Shown here: positions 54,931-63,869 of the stretch, in pieces | Position numbering within the stretch: the stretch's first letter is position 1 | Layout of the letters: every line of letters begins with the position of its first letter | DNA from: Deltaproteobacteria bacterium | GTDB taxonomy: Bacteria > Myxococcota > XYA12-FULL-58-9 | Assembly (NCBI GenBank): GCA_016218825.1 | Contig: JACRCV010000013.1 | Location: 40,547-104,546 of the forward strand | DNA: 64,000 nt | Reading direction: 5' to 3' | Notes under the pieces: model-generated | Seen by the model: the letters and a program-made list of their open reading frames with translations, nothing else | Databases searched by the model: none | Told to the model about the DNA's origin: nothing | Program-made: the position numbers and the translations under genes

Positions 54931-55446
54931 ATGAAGCCAGAGACCAGCTACGCGTACTACAAGACGGTCGTCGACAGGAAGACCGGCGCGCTCGTCCACG
55001 CCTACTTCCAGGCACGCTTCGTCCAAGAAGTACAGCGCACAAGGCGCTATCGCCACTCGGCCAGCTTCCTGCTCGTCGACATCGACGACTACCCGAAGCT
55101 CGGCAAGCGGCGCGACACCGTGGCGCGCGCGGTCGGCAAGGAGCTGAAGACCAGGGTGCGCGAGACCGACCTGGTGGGCAGCCTCGGCAAGGGCCGGTTC
55201 GCGATCTTGATGCCCGAGACCAGCGGCCAGGCGGCGAGCGCCCTCGCCGAGCGCCTGCGTCAGGGTGTCGTCGACATGACGCCCAAATCCAAGACCACGG
55301 TGAGCGTCGGCATCAGCGTGATGGAGCCGTCGAACTCGTTCCTCTCGCCCGAGGCCCTGATCGAGCTGGCCCACACCGCGCTGCAGCGCGCCAAGGTGAC
55401 CAAGAACAAAGTAGAGTGCGATCTGGCGCTGCCCGGGGCGTTCTGA
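54931..55446 (+). CDS. Degenerate GGDEF-domain protein
   Basis: 171 residues aligning with a diguanylate cyclase domain: HSASFLLVDIDDYPKLG matches the metal-binding strand, and TTVSVGISVMEPS and ALIELAHTALQRAK match the C-terminal part. The active-site signature is LGKGRFAILMPET instead of GGDEF/GGEEF, so cyclase activity is very unlikely. There is no RxxD inhibitory site. It may bind GTP or act as a protein partner. Confidence 0.78.
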   Translation: MKPETSYAYYKTVVDRKTGALVHAYFQARFVQEVQRTRRYRHSASFLLVDIDDYPKLGKRRDTVARAVGKELKTRVRETDLVGSLGKGRFAILMPETSGQAASALAERLRQGVVDMTPKSKTTVSVGISVMEPSNSFLSPEALIELAHTALQRAKVTKNKVECDLALPGAF

Positions 55447-55477
55447 GCCCGCAGCGCCGGGGCGGGCCGGCCGCGGC

Positions 55478-55705
55478 TCAACCGCCAAACAGCAGATAGG
55501 CGGCGAGGCCGCCGCCGACGACGGCGACCACCACGAGGATCAACCAGATCCGCGACCCGGGACTCCCTTGGGCCCCGCGGCCGATCAGGCCCTCGGCGTC
55601 GCGCACCAACTGCCGGGTCTTCGGCACCCGACCCTTCTTGTCGCCGCGCAGGGCTTCGGCAGAAGAGATCAACTCCCGCGTGCTCGGTGGTTGTTCGTTG
55701 CTCAT
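55478..55705 (-). CDS. Small single-pass membrane protein
   Basis: 75 residues from an ATG with GGAGG upstream. The N-terminal half is soluble and charged (STRELISSAEALRGDKKG), and the C-terminus is one membrane helix (IWLILVVVAVVGGGLAAYLLFGG). Family unknown. It lies 28 bp after the ParB-like gene on the same strand, probably in one operon. Confidence 0.65.
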   Translation of the reverse strand: MSNEQPPSTRELISSAEALRGDKKGRVPKTRQLVRDAEGLIGRGAQGSPGSRIWLILVVVAVVGGGLAAYLLFGG

Positions 55706-55733
55706 CGGTGGACCCTCCTCTAGCGGTGACGGC

Positions 55734-56711
55734 TCATCCCGCATCCTCCGGCGGACCCGCGGCCAGCGCAAGCTGATCGGGGCGAACTCTGCCGGCGTCG
55801 AAGCGCGCCGCGGCCTTGGTCATCGCGTCCACGGTGTCGTCGAAGTCGGCCGTGGCACCGCGCCTGAAGCGCAGCGGATTGACGCGCGCCAGCACGAACG
55901 CCCGCAGGTAGGGGCTCTCGAAGCCCTTCGCCTTCAGGACTTTGATCGCCGCCGCCACCTCGGCGTCGAGCGCCAACAGCTTCTGCGCCCGGGCGGCGCG
56001 CACCTCGAGCGCCGCCGCGAGCGGCAACGGCAAGAGCGCGTCGATGCGCCGCAGCAGCGGATGGTAGGCGCCGCCCGAAAACCGACCGTCGTGCTCGTAG
56101 CACACGCCGAGCGTCACGTAGGCCGCCTCCTCGAACTCGGTGGCGAGCGCCGCCTCCGGCCGCGAGTCGAAGGCCGAAAGCGATCGCGCCATCCGGATGA
56201 CCTCGAGGGACTTCTCGCGCACGTTGTGGGCCTTCTCGGTGTTGAGCGCCAGGATCTGATAGGCGACCTCCGCGTCGGCGAGCACCAGCGCCACGACCGC
56301 CTGCGCGCCCAGGCTGCGGAGGGCCGCGAGCCGGTGATGGCCGTTCGGCGTCCAGTAGGCGCCGGACGGCTCGCGCACCACGACGATCGGATCGACGAAG
56401 CGATCGAGCTTGTCGATCACGTTCGCGAGACGCTCGACGTGCGCCGGCGACAGGTCACGCTGGAAGGGCGTCGGCGTGACCTTGTCGATCGGCAGCCCGG
56501 CGAGCAGGTGCCAGTGCCCGCCCACCGGCTCGCGAAAGCTCGCCATCACCACGCCACCGTCCGCGCCGACCTGCGCCGCCAGCGACGCCACCAGCGCCGG
56601 CGGGGTCTCGGCCGTCAGCTGCGACACGCCGAGGCCGCGCGCCACCTCCGGGCGGGTGCGCCGCTTCTTCTGCCGCGGCCTGTCCGCCTTCTTCGGTTGC
56701 CGTGCCGCCAT
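55734..56711 (-). CDS. ParB/sulfiredoxin-fold protein
   Basis: 325 residues with a basic N-terminus (AARQPKKADRPRQKKRRTRP). ParB-type N-terminal domain around PTPFQRDLSPAHVERLANVI, DPIVVVRE and TPNGHHRLAALRSLG (the ParB GHHR box), then NTEKAHNVREKSLEVIRM. There is no clear helix-turn-helix or dimerisation domain of chromosomal ParB, and no parA or parS site seen nearby, so it is a ParB-like nuclease/CTPase-type relative rather than the segregation protein. GAGGAGG precedes the ATG. Confidence 0.78.
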   Translation of the reverse strand: MAARQPKKADRPRQKKRRTRPEVARGLGVSQLTAETPPALVASLAAQVGADGGVVMASFREPVGGHWHLLAGLPIDKVTPTPFQRDLSPAHVERLANVIDKLDRFVDPIVVVREPSGAYWTPNGHHRLAALRSLGAQAVVALVLADAEVAYQILALNTEKAHNVREKSLEVIRMARSLSAFDSRPEAALATEFEEAAYVTLGVCYEHDGRFSGGAYHPLLRRIDALLPLPLAAALEVRAARAQKLLALDAEVAAAIKVLKAKGFESPYLRAFVLARVNPLRFRRGATADFDDTVDAMTKAAARFDAGRVRPDQLALAAGPPEDAG

Positions 56712-56833
56712 TGCCGCCTCCTCGCGCGTCTCGTGCACCTGGTACCTTCTCGGTGTAATCACGTCCGTCCCCGGCGTCAAACGGCGCTGCTTGGCGCTTT
56801 CTGGCGATGTGGTACCCTCCGCCCGGGATTCAG

Positions 56834-58000
56834 ATGGTGGACCTGCAGACCACACGGCAGGCCGACGTCGTCATCGTCGGCGCCGGCCCCGCGGGGGTGA
56901 TGGCGGCGCTGGCGCTGGTCCCGAAGGGGCTGACGGTGCTGATCCTCGAGGCCGCGGCCGGGCCCGCCAACAAGGTCTGCGGCGGCGCGGTGACCGAGCG
57001 GGCGCTGGCGCTGATCCCGAGCGGCATCGCGATCCCCTGGGAGCGATCTGCGCTCGGCGCCGAGCTCCACGTCCACGAGCTCGGGCGGCACTGGGTCGCC
57101 GACCAGGGCAGCGCCCTGGCGCACACCGTGGTGCGCGACGCCTTCGACCGCGCCCTGCGCGATGCCGCGACCGCCGCCGGCGCGTTGTTGTGGAGCTCGT
57201 GCCGCGCCCTGGCCGTCCGCCACCGCGGCGCCCACCTCGAGATCGCCACCAGCCGCGGCGACCTCCGGACGCAGTTCCTGATCGTCGCCGACGGCGTCAA
57301 CGGCACCACCGCCCGCCACGCCGGTTGGACGACGCCGCTCGTCCGGATCCCGGCCCTGGTGCTGGAGGTCGAGACCGACGCCGCGACCGTCGAGCGGTTC
57401 GGCCAGCGGCTGCGCTTCGACCTCGGCGTGACCCCGCACGGCTTCGGCTGGGTGTCGCCGAAGCGGCGCCACCTCTCGGTGGGCCTGGTCCGCACCCGGC
57501 GCGGCCCCGGAGACCTCAAGACGATGCTGCGCCGCTATCTCGAGCTCCTCGGCGTTGCAGTGCACGGCAACCCGACGCCGCGCGGCCGACTGTTGCCGGT
57601 ATTGCCGCACGACGGGCCGCTGGTCCGCGGTCGGATCCTCCTCGCCGGCGACGCCGCCGGCCTCAGTGACCCGTTGTTGGGCGAGGGGCTGTTCGCCGCG
57701 CTCTTGAGCGGGCGCTTGGCCGGCCAAGCGATCCTCGCCGGCGAGCTCGACCCCTGGCGCGTCGAGTACCACTACGGCAGTCGCCTCGAGGAGCAGATCC
57801 TCGCCGACCTCCCCTATGCCCGCCTCGCCGCCTGGGTGCTGCACCGCCTGCCGGCCACCCGCCGCTGGCTGTTCGCGCGCCACGGGCAGCGGCTCACCGA
57901 CGCAGTGGCCGACGTCGCCGCGGGCAAGCGGCGCTACCGCGACCTGTTCTGGTCGCTCAAGAGCTACCGGGCGCTGTTGCAGCGCGGCGAGCCGTCGTAG
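56834..58000 (+). CDS. Geranylgeranyl-reductase-type FAD oxidoreductase
   Basis: 388 residues. FAD motif DVVIVGAGPAGVMAALAL near the N-terminus, CGGAV motif (KVCGGAVTERA), second FAD site LLAGDAAGLSDPLLGEGL. This is the pattern of the geranylgeranyl reductase/flavin halogenase-like group, which reduces isoprenoid double bonds. ATG 56834 is preferred over an ATG nine codons upstream because the protein homology starts there. Confidence 0.85.
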   Translation: MVDLQTTRQADVVIVGAGPAGVMAALALVPKGLTVLILEAAAGPANKVCGGAVTERALALIPSGIAIPWERSALGAELHVHELGRHWVADQGSALAHTVVRDAFDRALRDAATAAGALLWSSCRALAVRHRGAHLEIATSRGDLRTQFLIVADGVNGTTARHAGWTTPLVRIPALVLEVETDAATVERFGQRLRFDLGVTPHGFGWVSPKRRHLSVGLVRTRRGPGDLKTMLRRYLELLGVAVHGNPTPRGRLLPVLPHDGPLVRGRILLAGDAAGLSDPLLGEGLFAALLSGRLAGQAILAGELDPWRVEYHYGSRLEEQILADLPYARLAAWVLHRLPATRRWLFARHGQRLTDAVADVAAGKRRYRDLFWSLKSYRALLQRGEPS

Positions 58001-58012
58001 CCAGGCGCGGTG

Positions 58013-58951
58013 TTAGAGCCCGGGCACCCTGATCACCAGGACCTCGTTGGGGCCGGAGGTCCCGCTGGTGTCGTTGTCGATCGCGATTAGGATCTCGCCG
58101 GGACCGCCGAAGGCGAGCCCCTCCATGTTCGGCACCCCGGGCACGATCGCCGCCAGGTTGGCCACCACCTCGGGAACGATCGGCTCCGCCGCGGGCGCGG
58201 TTTGGAGATGAAAGCGAAGCAGATGGGCGACGCCGTAGTGGCGCTCGATCGCGATCGCGAGGATGCCGTCTTGCTCGGCGCGGCACTCCAGCGCCGCCAG
58301 CTTGCCGGTCGCGGTGCTGAGCTTCAGCAGCGCCGGCGACCACCGCCGCTGCCGCAAGTCGGCGATGAACAGCCGCGCGACCCGGAGGCCGCGCGCGTCG
58401 CCGACGCTCTCCAGGCCGACGACGACCCGGTTGCCGACCACGCAGATCGCCTCCAACCCCTGGTTGGCGCGCGGCCGGACGCCGAACGCCTCGTACGGCA
58501 GCGGGATGGCGTCGAAGACCCGCGCCACCCCCGCCTCGAGACGCACCAACAACACCCGGTCCTCTTGGCGCCTGTCGACCTGACTCTCGGTGCCGAGCGC
58601 GAAGACGTCGCCTTCCACCCAGCCGATGGACTCGGTGTCGAGCCCGGCCGGCACGCCCTCGAGCGGCACCGGCGCCCGGAGCAGCCCGAGCTTGGAGCCG
58701 AACAGCCGCAGCGGCACCAGGAAGCGGCCGCGCTCCGGGACCGCCCAGAGCGTCTGGTCGCCGGCGCTCGTCAGCCCCGAGATCCCGGCGACGTCGCCCA
58801 GATCCAGCCGGATGCGCTCGACCAGGGTTGCGGCGGCGACCCTGGCGATCGGCTCGGCGGCGACCGCGCTCTTCGGCTTCTCTCCGGCCACGGCACCGGC
58901 AGCGATGGCGATCCACGCCGCGACGACGCCCTCTGCGATGCTGCGCTGCAT
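58013..58951 (-). CDS. Esterase-like phytase-family beta-propeller
   Basis: 312 residues with a signal peptide (MQRSIAEGVVAAWIAIAAGAVAG). The repeated strands and motifs GVPAGLDTESIGWVEGD, NQGLEAICVVGN and VPNMEGLAFGGPGEILIAIDND match the 'esterase-like activity of phytase' propeller family. It is periplasmic; substrate unproven. It is convergent with the FAD reductase gene and 25 bp downstream of the coiled-coil protein gene on the same strand. Confidence 0.72.
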   Translation of the reverse strand: MQRSIAEGVVAAWIAIAAGAVAGEKPKSAVAAEPIARVAAATLVERIRLDLGDVAGISGLTSAGDQTLWAVPERGRFLVPLRLFGSKLGLLRAPVPLEGVPAGLDTESIGWVEGDVFALGTESQVDRRQEDRVLLVRLEAGVARVFDAIPLPYEAFGVRPRANQGLEAICVVGNRVVVGLESVGDARGLRVARLFIADLRQRRWSPALLKLSTATGKLAALECRAEQDGILAIAIERHYGVAHLLRFHLQTAPAAEPIVPEVVANLAAIVPGVPNMEGLAFGGPGEILIAIDNDTSGTSGPNEVLVIRVPGL

Positions 58952-58976
58952 CCGCGCCTCCAGTCGCCGGCGCGCC

Positions 58977-61529
58977 TCAGAGCCCCTTGCTGCCGAGCTC
59001 CTTGAGCGCCTGCGCCGCGTACGCCTTGAGCTTCTTGCTCAGGGCGCCGTTCGCCACCACCTCGAGCTCGCGCCGCGCCTCGGCGTAGCGCTTCTTGGTG
59101 ACGAACAGCCCCGCGAGCTGGTAGCGCGCGTCGTCGGCCGCCTTGTTGTCGGGGAACTGCTCCAAGAAGGTGCGGTAGGCGCCGATCGCCTCGTCTTGGC
59201 GTCTGGCCTTCTGCAGACTCTCGGCGAGCGCCAGCGCCGCCTCCCAGTCGAGGGTGTAGATCCGCTGCATGCCGAGACCGGTGTCGGCGGCCTCGCCCCA
59301 CTCCTTGTTCTTGATCGCGTCGAACATCTTGCGGCGCAGCTGCTTGCGCTCCTGGTCCTCCAGGGCGACTTTGGTCTGCGGCGCGGCCGCGCTCGGGCCG
59401 GCGCTGCTCCCTTGGGGCGCCGCGCCCCCGGCCGGAGCAGGCGCCGCCTCGACGGCGACCGCCACGCCCTCGGCGTCGGTCGCGGCCCGCTGGTCCTCCG
59501 CGGCAGCTTCGGCTCCGGGCGCCTCGGCGTCACGACCGAACCACACGACCGCGACGCCGGCGGCAACGACAGCCGCCGCCGCGACGCTCACGAACAGCGT
59601 GCGCCGCGAACGGACGTCGATCACCACCCCGCCTTGGACGTCGGACGGCGCCATACCGCCGAAGTCACGCGCCCCCGCCGCCGGCAGCGCCGCCAGCACC
59701 GGCTGGGTCAGGCGCCGCGGCTTGGTCCCTGCGACCACCATCTCCAGGCGCTGCAAGGTCGCGGCCCCCTGGGTGCTCACCTTCTCGTCCACCGTCGACA
59801 ACAGGCGTGACAGATCGCCGATCTTGTCCGCGGTCAGCCGATTGAGCTCCTCGAGCACGCTCAGGCGCGCGTCGAGCACCGACGCCGGGTTCGCGGCCCG
59901 CACCGCCTCGAGGGCGCCCGCGGCCTGGCTTTGCTCGCTGAGCAGCTTGCCGACGTCCTCGGCGACCTTCTCCAGGGTCTGATCTTGCTTGAGCCCGAGC
60001 TCGCGGATCTGAGCTTGCACTCGACTCGGGTCGTTGCGCTCTGCGACGTCGGCGAGCGTCTGCAGCTCGCGGCCCAAGCCTTCGAGGCGACTGCCGACCA
60101 CGCCGCCGTGCTCCTCGATGGCACTGAGACGCGCCAGGAGCTCGGTGGCGTTGCCGGCCGCCGCCTGGTGCTGCAACACCGCGAGGGCGTCCTGCTGCTG
60201 CACCTGCAGCGCCCGCAGCTGCTCCTCGATGCCCGCCACCTTCAGGCGCGCGGCGTCGTTGTCCTCGGCGCTCAAGCGCTCCACCTCTTGGGTGCGGGCC
60301 TCCAGGCTCGCCCGCAGCGCCGCGAGCTGCTCCCTCAAGGCGCCGACCTCGGCCTCGCGGCCGGCCGCGCGCTCGGTCTGCCGGTCGCCGTCGGCGCGCA
60401 GCTTGAGGATGCTCTCCTTGATGCCGGCGACCCGCTCCTCCCAGGAAGCCTGGGTGCGCGCGAACTGCGCGTTCATCGCCGCGACCTCGGCGGCGTGCCG
60501 GCGGCCGAGCTCCGCCGCCTGCCGCGTCAGCTCCTCGTGCCCGAGCTTCTCGGTCGTGGTCGCCAGCGCCGCCTGCTCTTTCGCGTCCGCGAGCGCCCGG
60601 TCGCGCTCCTCCCTGAGCACCGCGGCGTCCCGGGCGGCACCTTGCAGAGCCGCGGCGTGGCTCGCCTCCTCTGCCGCCACCACGCGGCGCGCCCCTTCGA
60701 CTTCGGCCTCCAGCTCCCGAACCCGATCGGCGGCTCGCCGCAAGAGCGCCTCGTTTTGATCGAACTCGTCGACCCGCCCGGCGTAGACGTGCGCCAGCCG
60801 CGCCAGCTGCCACTCGAGCTCCTTCACGGTCTCGCGGAGCTTGTGCACCGAGCGGTCGACACCCTCCGGCGGCGCTGTCTTCGGCGGCGGCGCGACAAAA
60901 TCGACGCTCCGCACCTGGCGCGACAGCCGCCGCGCAAACTCCAGGTCTTCCTCGGTGACCGGCTCCACGGTCGGCGGCTCGAGGTCGGCCTCAGCCTCGG
61001 CCGCCGCGCTCGCGCTTGCCCCGTTGTCGACCACGGCGCTCGCGACCTCGGCGTGCGGCGCCTCGACCGCCGCTGCCACCGGCGCGTTCGGATCGCGTTC
61101 CCACCACGAGGCGCTCGCCGGATCTTCCGCGACCCCCAGGCTCTCGAGGACGCGGGTGCGGATCGCCTGGCCCCGCTCTTGCGGCGCCACCTCGCCTTGC
61201 ACGTCGAGGTAGTCCACCGCCGCGAGCTTGCGGGCGCGGTGGTTCTTCAGGCGGGCGGCGTCGGTCTCGTCGCCGTGCAGCACCAGCACCGGAACCCCGG
61301 GCTGCCGCTCGCGCACCACCTCGCACAAGATGATCGGGCCGCGGCGATCGAAACGCCCGCCCACCAGGACCAGATCGAAGCGGGTGCCGGTCAACGCCGG
61401 CACGATCTGCCGCTCGCCGTGCACCACGGCGGCGGTAAACCCCGGGTGCACGAGCGCCCGGCCGACGAGCTCCGCGAGGGCCGCGTCGCCGACGAGCGCC
61501 AAGACTCGCATCCCCTCGGGCATCGCCAT
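58977..61529 (-). CDS. Large receiver-like, coiled-coil, membrane-anchored TPR protein
   Basis: 850 residues. Residues 1-120 look like a response-regulator receiver fold (MRVLALVGDAALAELVGRAL; FDLVLVGGRF; VPVLVLHGDETD) without a clear phospho-acceptor setup. An acidic/Ala linker and a very long coiled coil (about 210-590) follow. One membrane helix (about 650-670, TLFVSVAAAAVVAAGVAVVWF), an Ala/Pro linker, and a C-terminal TPR region (DEAIGAYRTFLEQFPDNKAADDARYQLAGLF) complete it. The receiver would be cytoplasmic and the TPR outside. It could be a scaffold; no close family recognised. Confidence 0.7.
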   Translation of the reverse strand: MAMPEGMRVLALVGDAALAELVGRALVHPGFTAAVVHGERQIVPALTGTRFDLVLVGGRFDRRGPIILCEVVRERQPGVPVLVLHGDETDAARLKNHRARKLAAVDYLDVQGEVAPQERGQAIRTRVLESLGVAEDPASASWWERDPNAPVAAAVEAPHAEVASAVVDNGASASAAAEAEADLEPPTVEPVTEEDLEFARRLSRQVRSVDFVAPPPKTAPPEGVDRSVHKLRETVKELEWQLARLAHVYAGRVDEFDQNEALLRRAADRVRELEAEVEGARRVVAAEEASHAAALQGAARDAAVLREERDRALADAKEQAALATTTEKLGHEELTRQAAELGRRHAAEVAAMNAQFARTQASWEERVAGIKESILKLRADGDRQTERAAGREAEVGALREQLAALRASLEARTQEVERLSAEDNDAARLKVAGIEEQLRALQVQQQDALAVLQHQAAAGNATELLARLSAIEEHGGVVGSRLEGLGRELQTLADVAERNDPSRVQAQIRELGLKQDQTLEKVAEDVGKLLSEQSQAAGALEAVRAANPASVLDARLSVLEELNRLTADKIGDLSRLLSTVDEKVSTQGAATLQRLEMVVAGTKPRRLTQPVLAALPAAGARDFGGMAPSDVQGGVVIDVRSRRTLFVSVAAAAVVAAGVAVVWFGRDAEAPGAEAAAEDQRAATDAEGVAVAVEAAPAPAGGAAPQGSSAGPSAAAPQTKVALEDQERKQLRRKMFDAIKNKEWGEAADTGLGMQRIYTLDWEAALALAESLQKARRQDEAIGAYRTFLEQFPDNKAADDARYQLAGLFVTKKRYAEARRELEVVANGALSKKLKAYAAQALKELGSKGL

Positions 61530-61636
61530 CGTCACCACCGGGGGCACAGTATAGCCCAATCTGCCAGATCGACGCTGCGGAAATCCTGCGGTTGATCGTC
61601 ATCGCCACCCATACTATGGCCGCGAGGCGCGTGCGA

Positions 61637-62344
61637 ATGACGATGCCGACCCCCCTCGTCCCAACCGTCGAGCCCGAGCTGCTGCCGCTCTTGCAGCTGG
61701 GCCTGGTCAGCGCCGCGCCGGTCGTCATCGGCGCGCCGCACGCCGGCCTCGCTGGCGAGGTGCGCGAGCAGTGCGCGCGCTTGCGGGCACGCTACCGCGG
61801 CCTCGAGCCGGCGCTCATCCCCGAGCTCCGACCGGCTCGCGAGCTCTACCACGCCTTCGGCATCGACCCGACCCGCACCCGACCGTCCTCGGAGGCGCTG
61901 TTGCGCCGGGTCTTGAAGGACAAGCCGTTCCCGGTGGTCAACAACGCCGTCGACTGGTGCAACCTGGCGGCGATGTGCAGCTCGTTGCCGCTCGGCCTCT
62001 ACGACGCCGACAAGATCGCGGGCGCGGTGGCGCTGCGCCGCGGCCGGGCGGGCGAGAGCTACCCGGGCATCCGCAAAGACGACGTCCACCTCGAGGGCCG
62101 GCCGACCCTCGCCGATTCGCACGGCCCGTTCGGCAACCCGACCTCGGACTCGCTGCGCACCGCGGTGACCGAGACCACGTCGCGTCTCTACCTGGTGATC
62201 TTCGCGCCGCGCTCGTATCCGCGCACCGACCTCGCCCGCGACACCGAGTGGATCGCGCGCGGCTTCGAGCGCCACTGCAGCGGCGGCGCCGCTCAGCCGG
62301 TCGCGACGTGGCGCCTGGGGCCGGGCGGCGTAGTTCCCTCTTGA
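61637..62344 (+). CDS. B3/B4 (PheT editing-like) domain protein
   Basis: 235 residues. Motifs RELYHAFGIDPTRTRPSSEAL, FPVVNNAVDWCNLAAMCSSLP, GLYDADKIAG and SYPGIRKDDVHLEGRP are those of the stand-alone B3/B4 domain related to the editing domain of phenylalanyl-tRNA synthetase beta chain. It may deacylate a mischarged tRNA or bind amino acids. ATG 61637 has GAGGCG upstream; ATG 61616 is possible. Confidence 0.8.
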   Translation: MTMPTPLVPTVEPELLPLLQLGLVSAAPVVIGAPHAGLAGEVREQCARLRARYRGLEPALIPELRPARELYHAFGIDPTRTRPSSEALLRRVLKDKPFPVVNNAVDWCNLAAMCSSLPLGLYDADKIAGAVALRRGRAGESYPGIRKDDVHLEGRPTLADSHGPFGNPTSDSLRTAVTETTSRLYLVIFAPRSYPRTDLARDTEWIARGFERHCSGGAAQPVATWRLGPGGVVPS

Positions 62345-62368
62345 ATTTTGGCCAAACCTGCCTAGAAT
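62341..62368 (+). promoter_or_regulatory. Promoter of the histone-fold gene
   Basis: TTGAAT (62341-62346), 16-bp spacer, TAGAAT (62363-62368). The -35 overlaps the stop codon of the preceding gene. With the strong AAGGAG before the ATG it predicts high expression. Confidence 0.55.
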
Positions 62369-62404
62369 CGCCGCCTCCACATTTCACGCCAAGGAGAATT
62401 CCAC

Positions 62405-62593
62405 ATGGCAGGCAAGAAGCGGGAAATTCTGGTCGTCGCGTCGAAGGTGAAGGACGTGGTCAAGGGTCAGAAGTGCCAGAGCTCCGGCGACCTGATCGAG
62501 GGTCTCTCGGAGAAGGTGCACGAGCTGGTCGAGGCCGCGGTCAAGCGCGCCAAGGCCAACAAGCGCGCCACCGTTCGTCCGTACGACCTCTAG
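62405..62593 (+). CDS. Bacterial histone-fold protein (62 aa)
   Basis: 62 residues, basic: a short helix (SKVKDVVKG), a long amphipathic helix (SGDLIEGLSEKVHELVEAAV through KRAKANK), a loop RATVRP and a short third helix start (YDL). This is the single histone-fold pattern with the Arg-Thr loop, as in archaeal histones and the small Bdellovibrio histone (Bd0055). It probably coats or bends DNA as a dimer. The gene has its own near-consensus promoter, a good ribosome site (AAGGAG) and a strong terminator hairpin, as expected for an abundant chromosomal protein. Confidence 0.75.
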   Translation: MAGKKREILVVASKVKDVVKGQKCQSSGDLIEGLSEKVHELVEAAVKRAKANKRATVRPYDL

Positions 62594-62607
62594 ACGGATC
62601 CGAGTGC

Positions 62608-62639
62608 CACCGCTCGGGTGTGCTCGCGCCCGAGCGGTG
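62608..62639 (+). terminator. Terminator-like hairpin after the histone-fold gene
   Basis: Perfect 11-bp stem CACCGCTCGGG/CCCGAGCGGTG with a 10-nt loop, 15 bp after the stop codon. It is followed by a TCTCCC run rather than a T tract, so it may terminate weakly or mainly protect the 3' end. Confidence 0.65.
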
Positions 62640-62773
62640 TCTCCCCCCCCCGATTCCCATCGATATCGCCGCGCACGGTCGGCCTGCGGTTGTCGCGTGG
62701 CGGCGGCGAGCGCCGCTTTGAGCTCGTTGACTCCGGCCGCCGACGTTTGCATGGTATCGGCCGGGAGGTCGCC

Positions 62774-63769
62774 ATGGAGTATCGCCGCCTGGGTTCCGCA
62801 GGCCTCAAGGTCTCGGCGTTGTCGTTCGGCAGCTGGGTGACGTTCGGTTCCCAGCTCGATGTCGGCAAAGCCGCCGCCTGCATGCGCGCCGCGCGGGACG
62901 CCGGCGTCAACTTCTTCGACACCGCCGAGGTCTACAACGCCGGGACCGCCGAGGAGATCATGGGCCGGGTGATCAAAGACGCCGGGTGGAAGCGCTCCGA
63001 CCTGGTGATCTCCACCAAGATCTACTGGGGCGGCCGCGGCCCGAACGACACCGGGCTGTCGCGCAAGCACCTGTTCGAAGGCACGCACGCGGCGCTGAAG
63101 CGGCTGCAGCTCGACTACGTCGATCTGCTCTTCTGCCACCGTCCGGATCTGCACACCCCGATCGAGGAGACGGTCGCGGCGATGACCGATCTGGTCCGTC
63201 AGGGCAAGGCGTTCTACTGGGGGACGAGCGAATGGAGCGCGGCGCAGATCGTGACGGCCGCCGCCATCGCCCGCCGCGAGCACCTGATCCCGCCGCAGAT
63301 GGAGCAGCCGGAGTACAACATGTTCCGGCGCGACCGGGTCGAAAAGGAATACCTGCCGCTGTACGGCAGCCTCGGCCTCGGGACCACGATCTGGAGCCCG
63401 CTCGCCTCCGGGGTCTTGTCCGGCAAGTACCAGGACGGCATCCCGAAGAACAGCCGCGCCACCCTCAAAGGCTACGAGTGGCTGCGCGGGAACTTCGACG
63501 GCCCGGAGGCCAAGGAGAAGATCGCGAAGACCGCGGCCCTGGCGCCGATCGCGACCGAGCTCGGCATGACCCTGGCCCAGCTCGCGATCGCCTGGTGCCT
63601 GAAGAATCCGCACGTCAGCACCGTGATCACCGGGGCCTCCGAGGTCGAGCAGGTCAAAGAGAACATGCAGGCGCTGCCGTTCGCCGCCAAGCTCGGCCCC
63701 GAGGTGCTCGCCCGCATCGAGGCCGTGCTCAAGAACAAGCCCGAGGCCGAGGACGACTGGCGCGACTGA
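62774..63769 (+). CDS. Aldo/keto reductase, potassium-channel-beta-like
   Basis: 331 residues, TIM barrel NADPH-dependent reductase. The tetrad is visible: Asp and Tyr in [11 protein letters not shown], Lys in STKIYWG, His in [29 protein letters not shown] and [16 protein letters not shown] are typical of the Kv-beta/YghZ-type subgroup. It reduces aldehydes or ketones; substrate unknown. GGGAGG precedes the ATG. Confidence 0.9.
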   Translation: MEYRRLGSAGLKVSALSFGSWVTFGSQLDVGKAAACMRAARDAGVNFFDTAEVYNAGTAEEIMGRVIKDAGWKRSDLVISTKIYWGGRGPNDTGLSRKHLFEGTHAALKRLQLDYVDLLFCHRPDLHTPIEETVAAMTDLVRQGKAFYWGTSEWSAAQIVTAAAIARREHLIPPQMEQPEYNMFRRDRVEKEYLPLYGSLGLGTTIWSPLASGVLSGKYQDGIPKNSRATLKGYEWLRGNFDGPEAKEKIAKTAALAPIATELGMTLAQLAIAWCLKNPHVSTVITGASEVEQVKENMQALPFAAKLGPEVLARIEAVLKNKPEAEDDWRD

Positions 63770-63787
63770 CCAAGGCACGCCGCACCT

Positions 63788-63869
63788 GCTTTGATTCCCG
63801 CGCCGCGGCAGCCGCGGCGCTCCCCACCCCCCACTCCCCTTACCCCTCGCCCCCCGAGTGGGCTCACCA
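63788..63869 (+). repeat. Two-hairpin intergenic repeat, copy 3
   Basis: Same start, TGCTTTGATTCCC, and a perfect first hairpin at 63800-63820 differing from copy 1 only in the loop base (A for T). The C-rich spacer follows, and the second stem is degenerate (CCCCCCGAGTGGGC). It lies between convergent gene ends, abutting the transposase fragment. Confidence 0.75.

Noticed and set aside
56780..56810. Sigma-54-like sequence upstream of the geranylgeranyl-reductase-type gene
   Set aside because: The GG and GC elements are one base too close, and the flanking consensus is poor.
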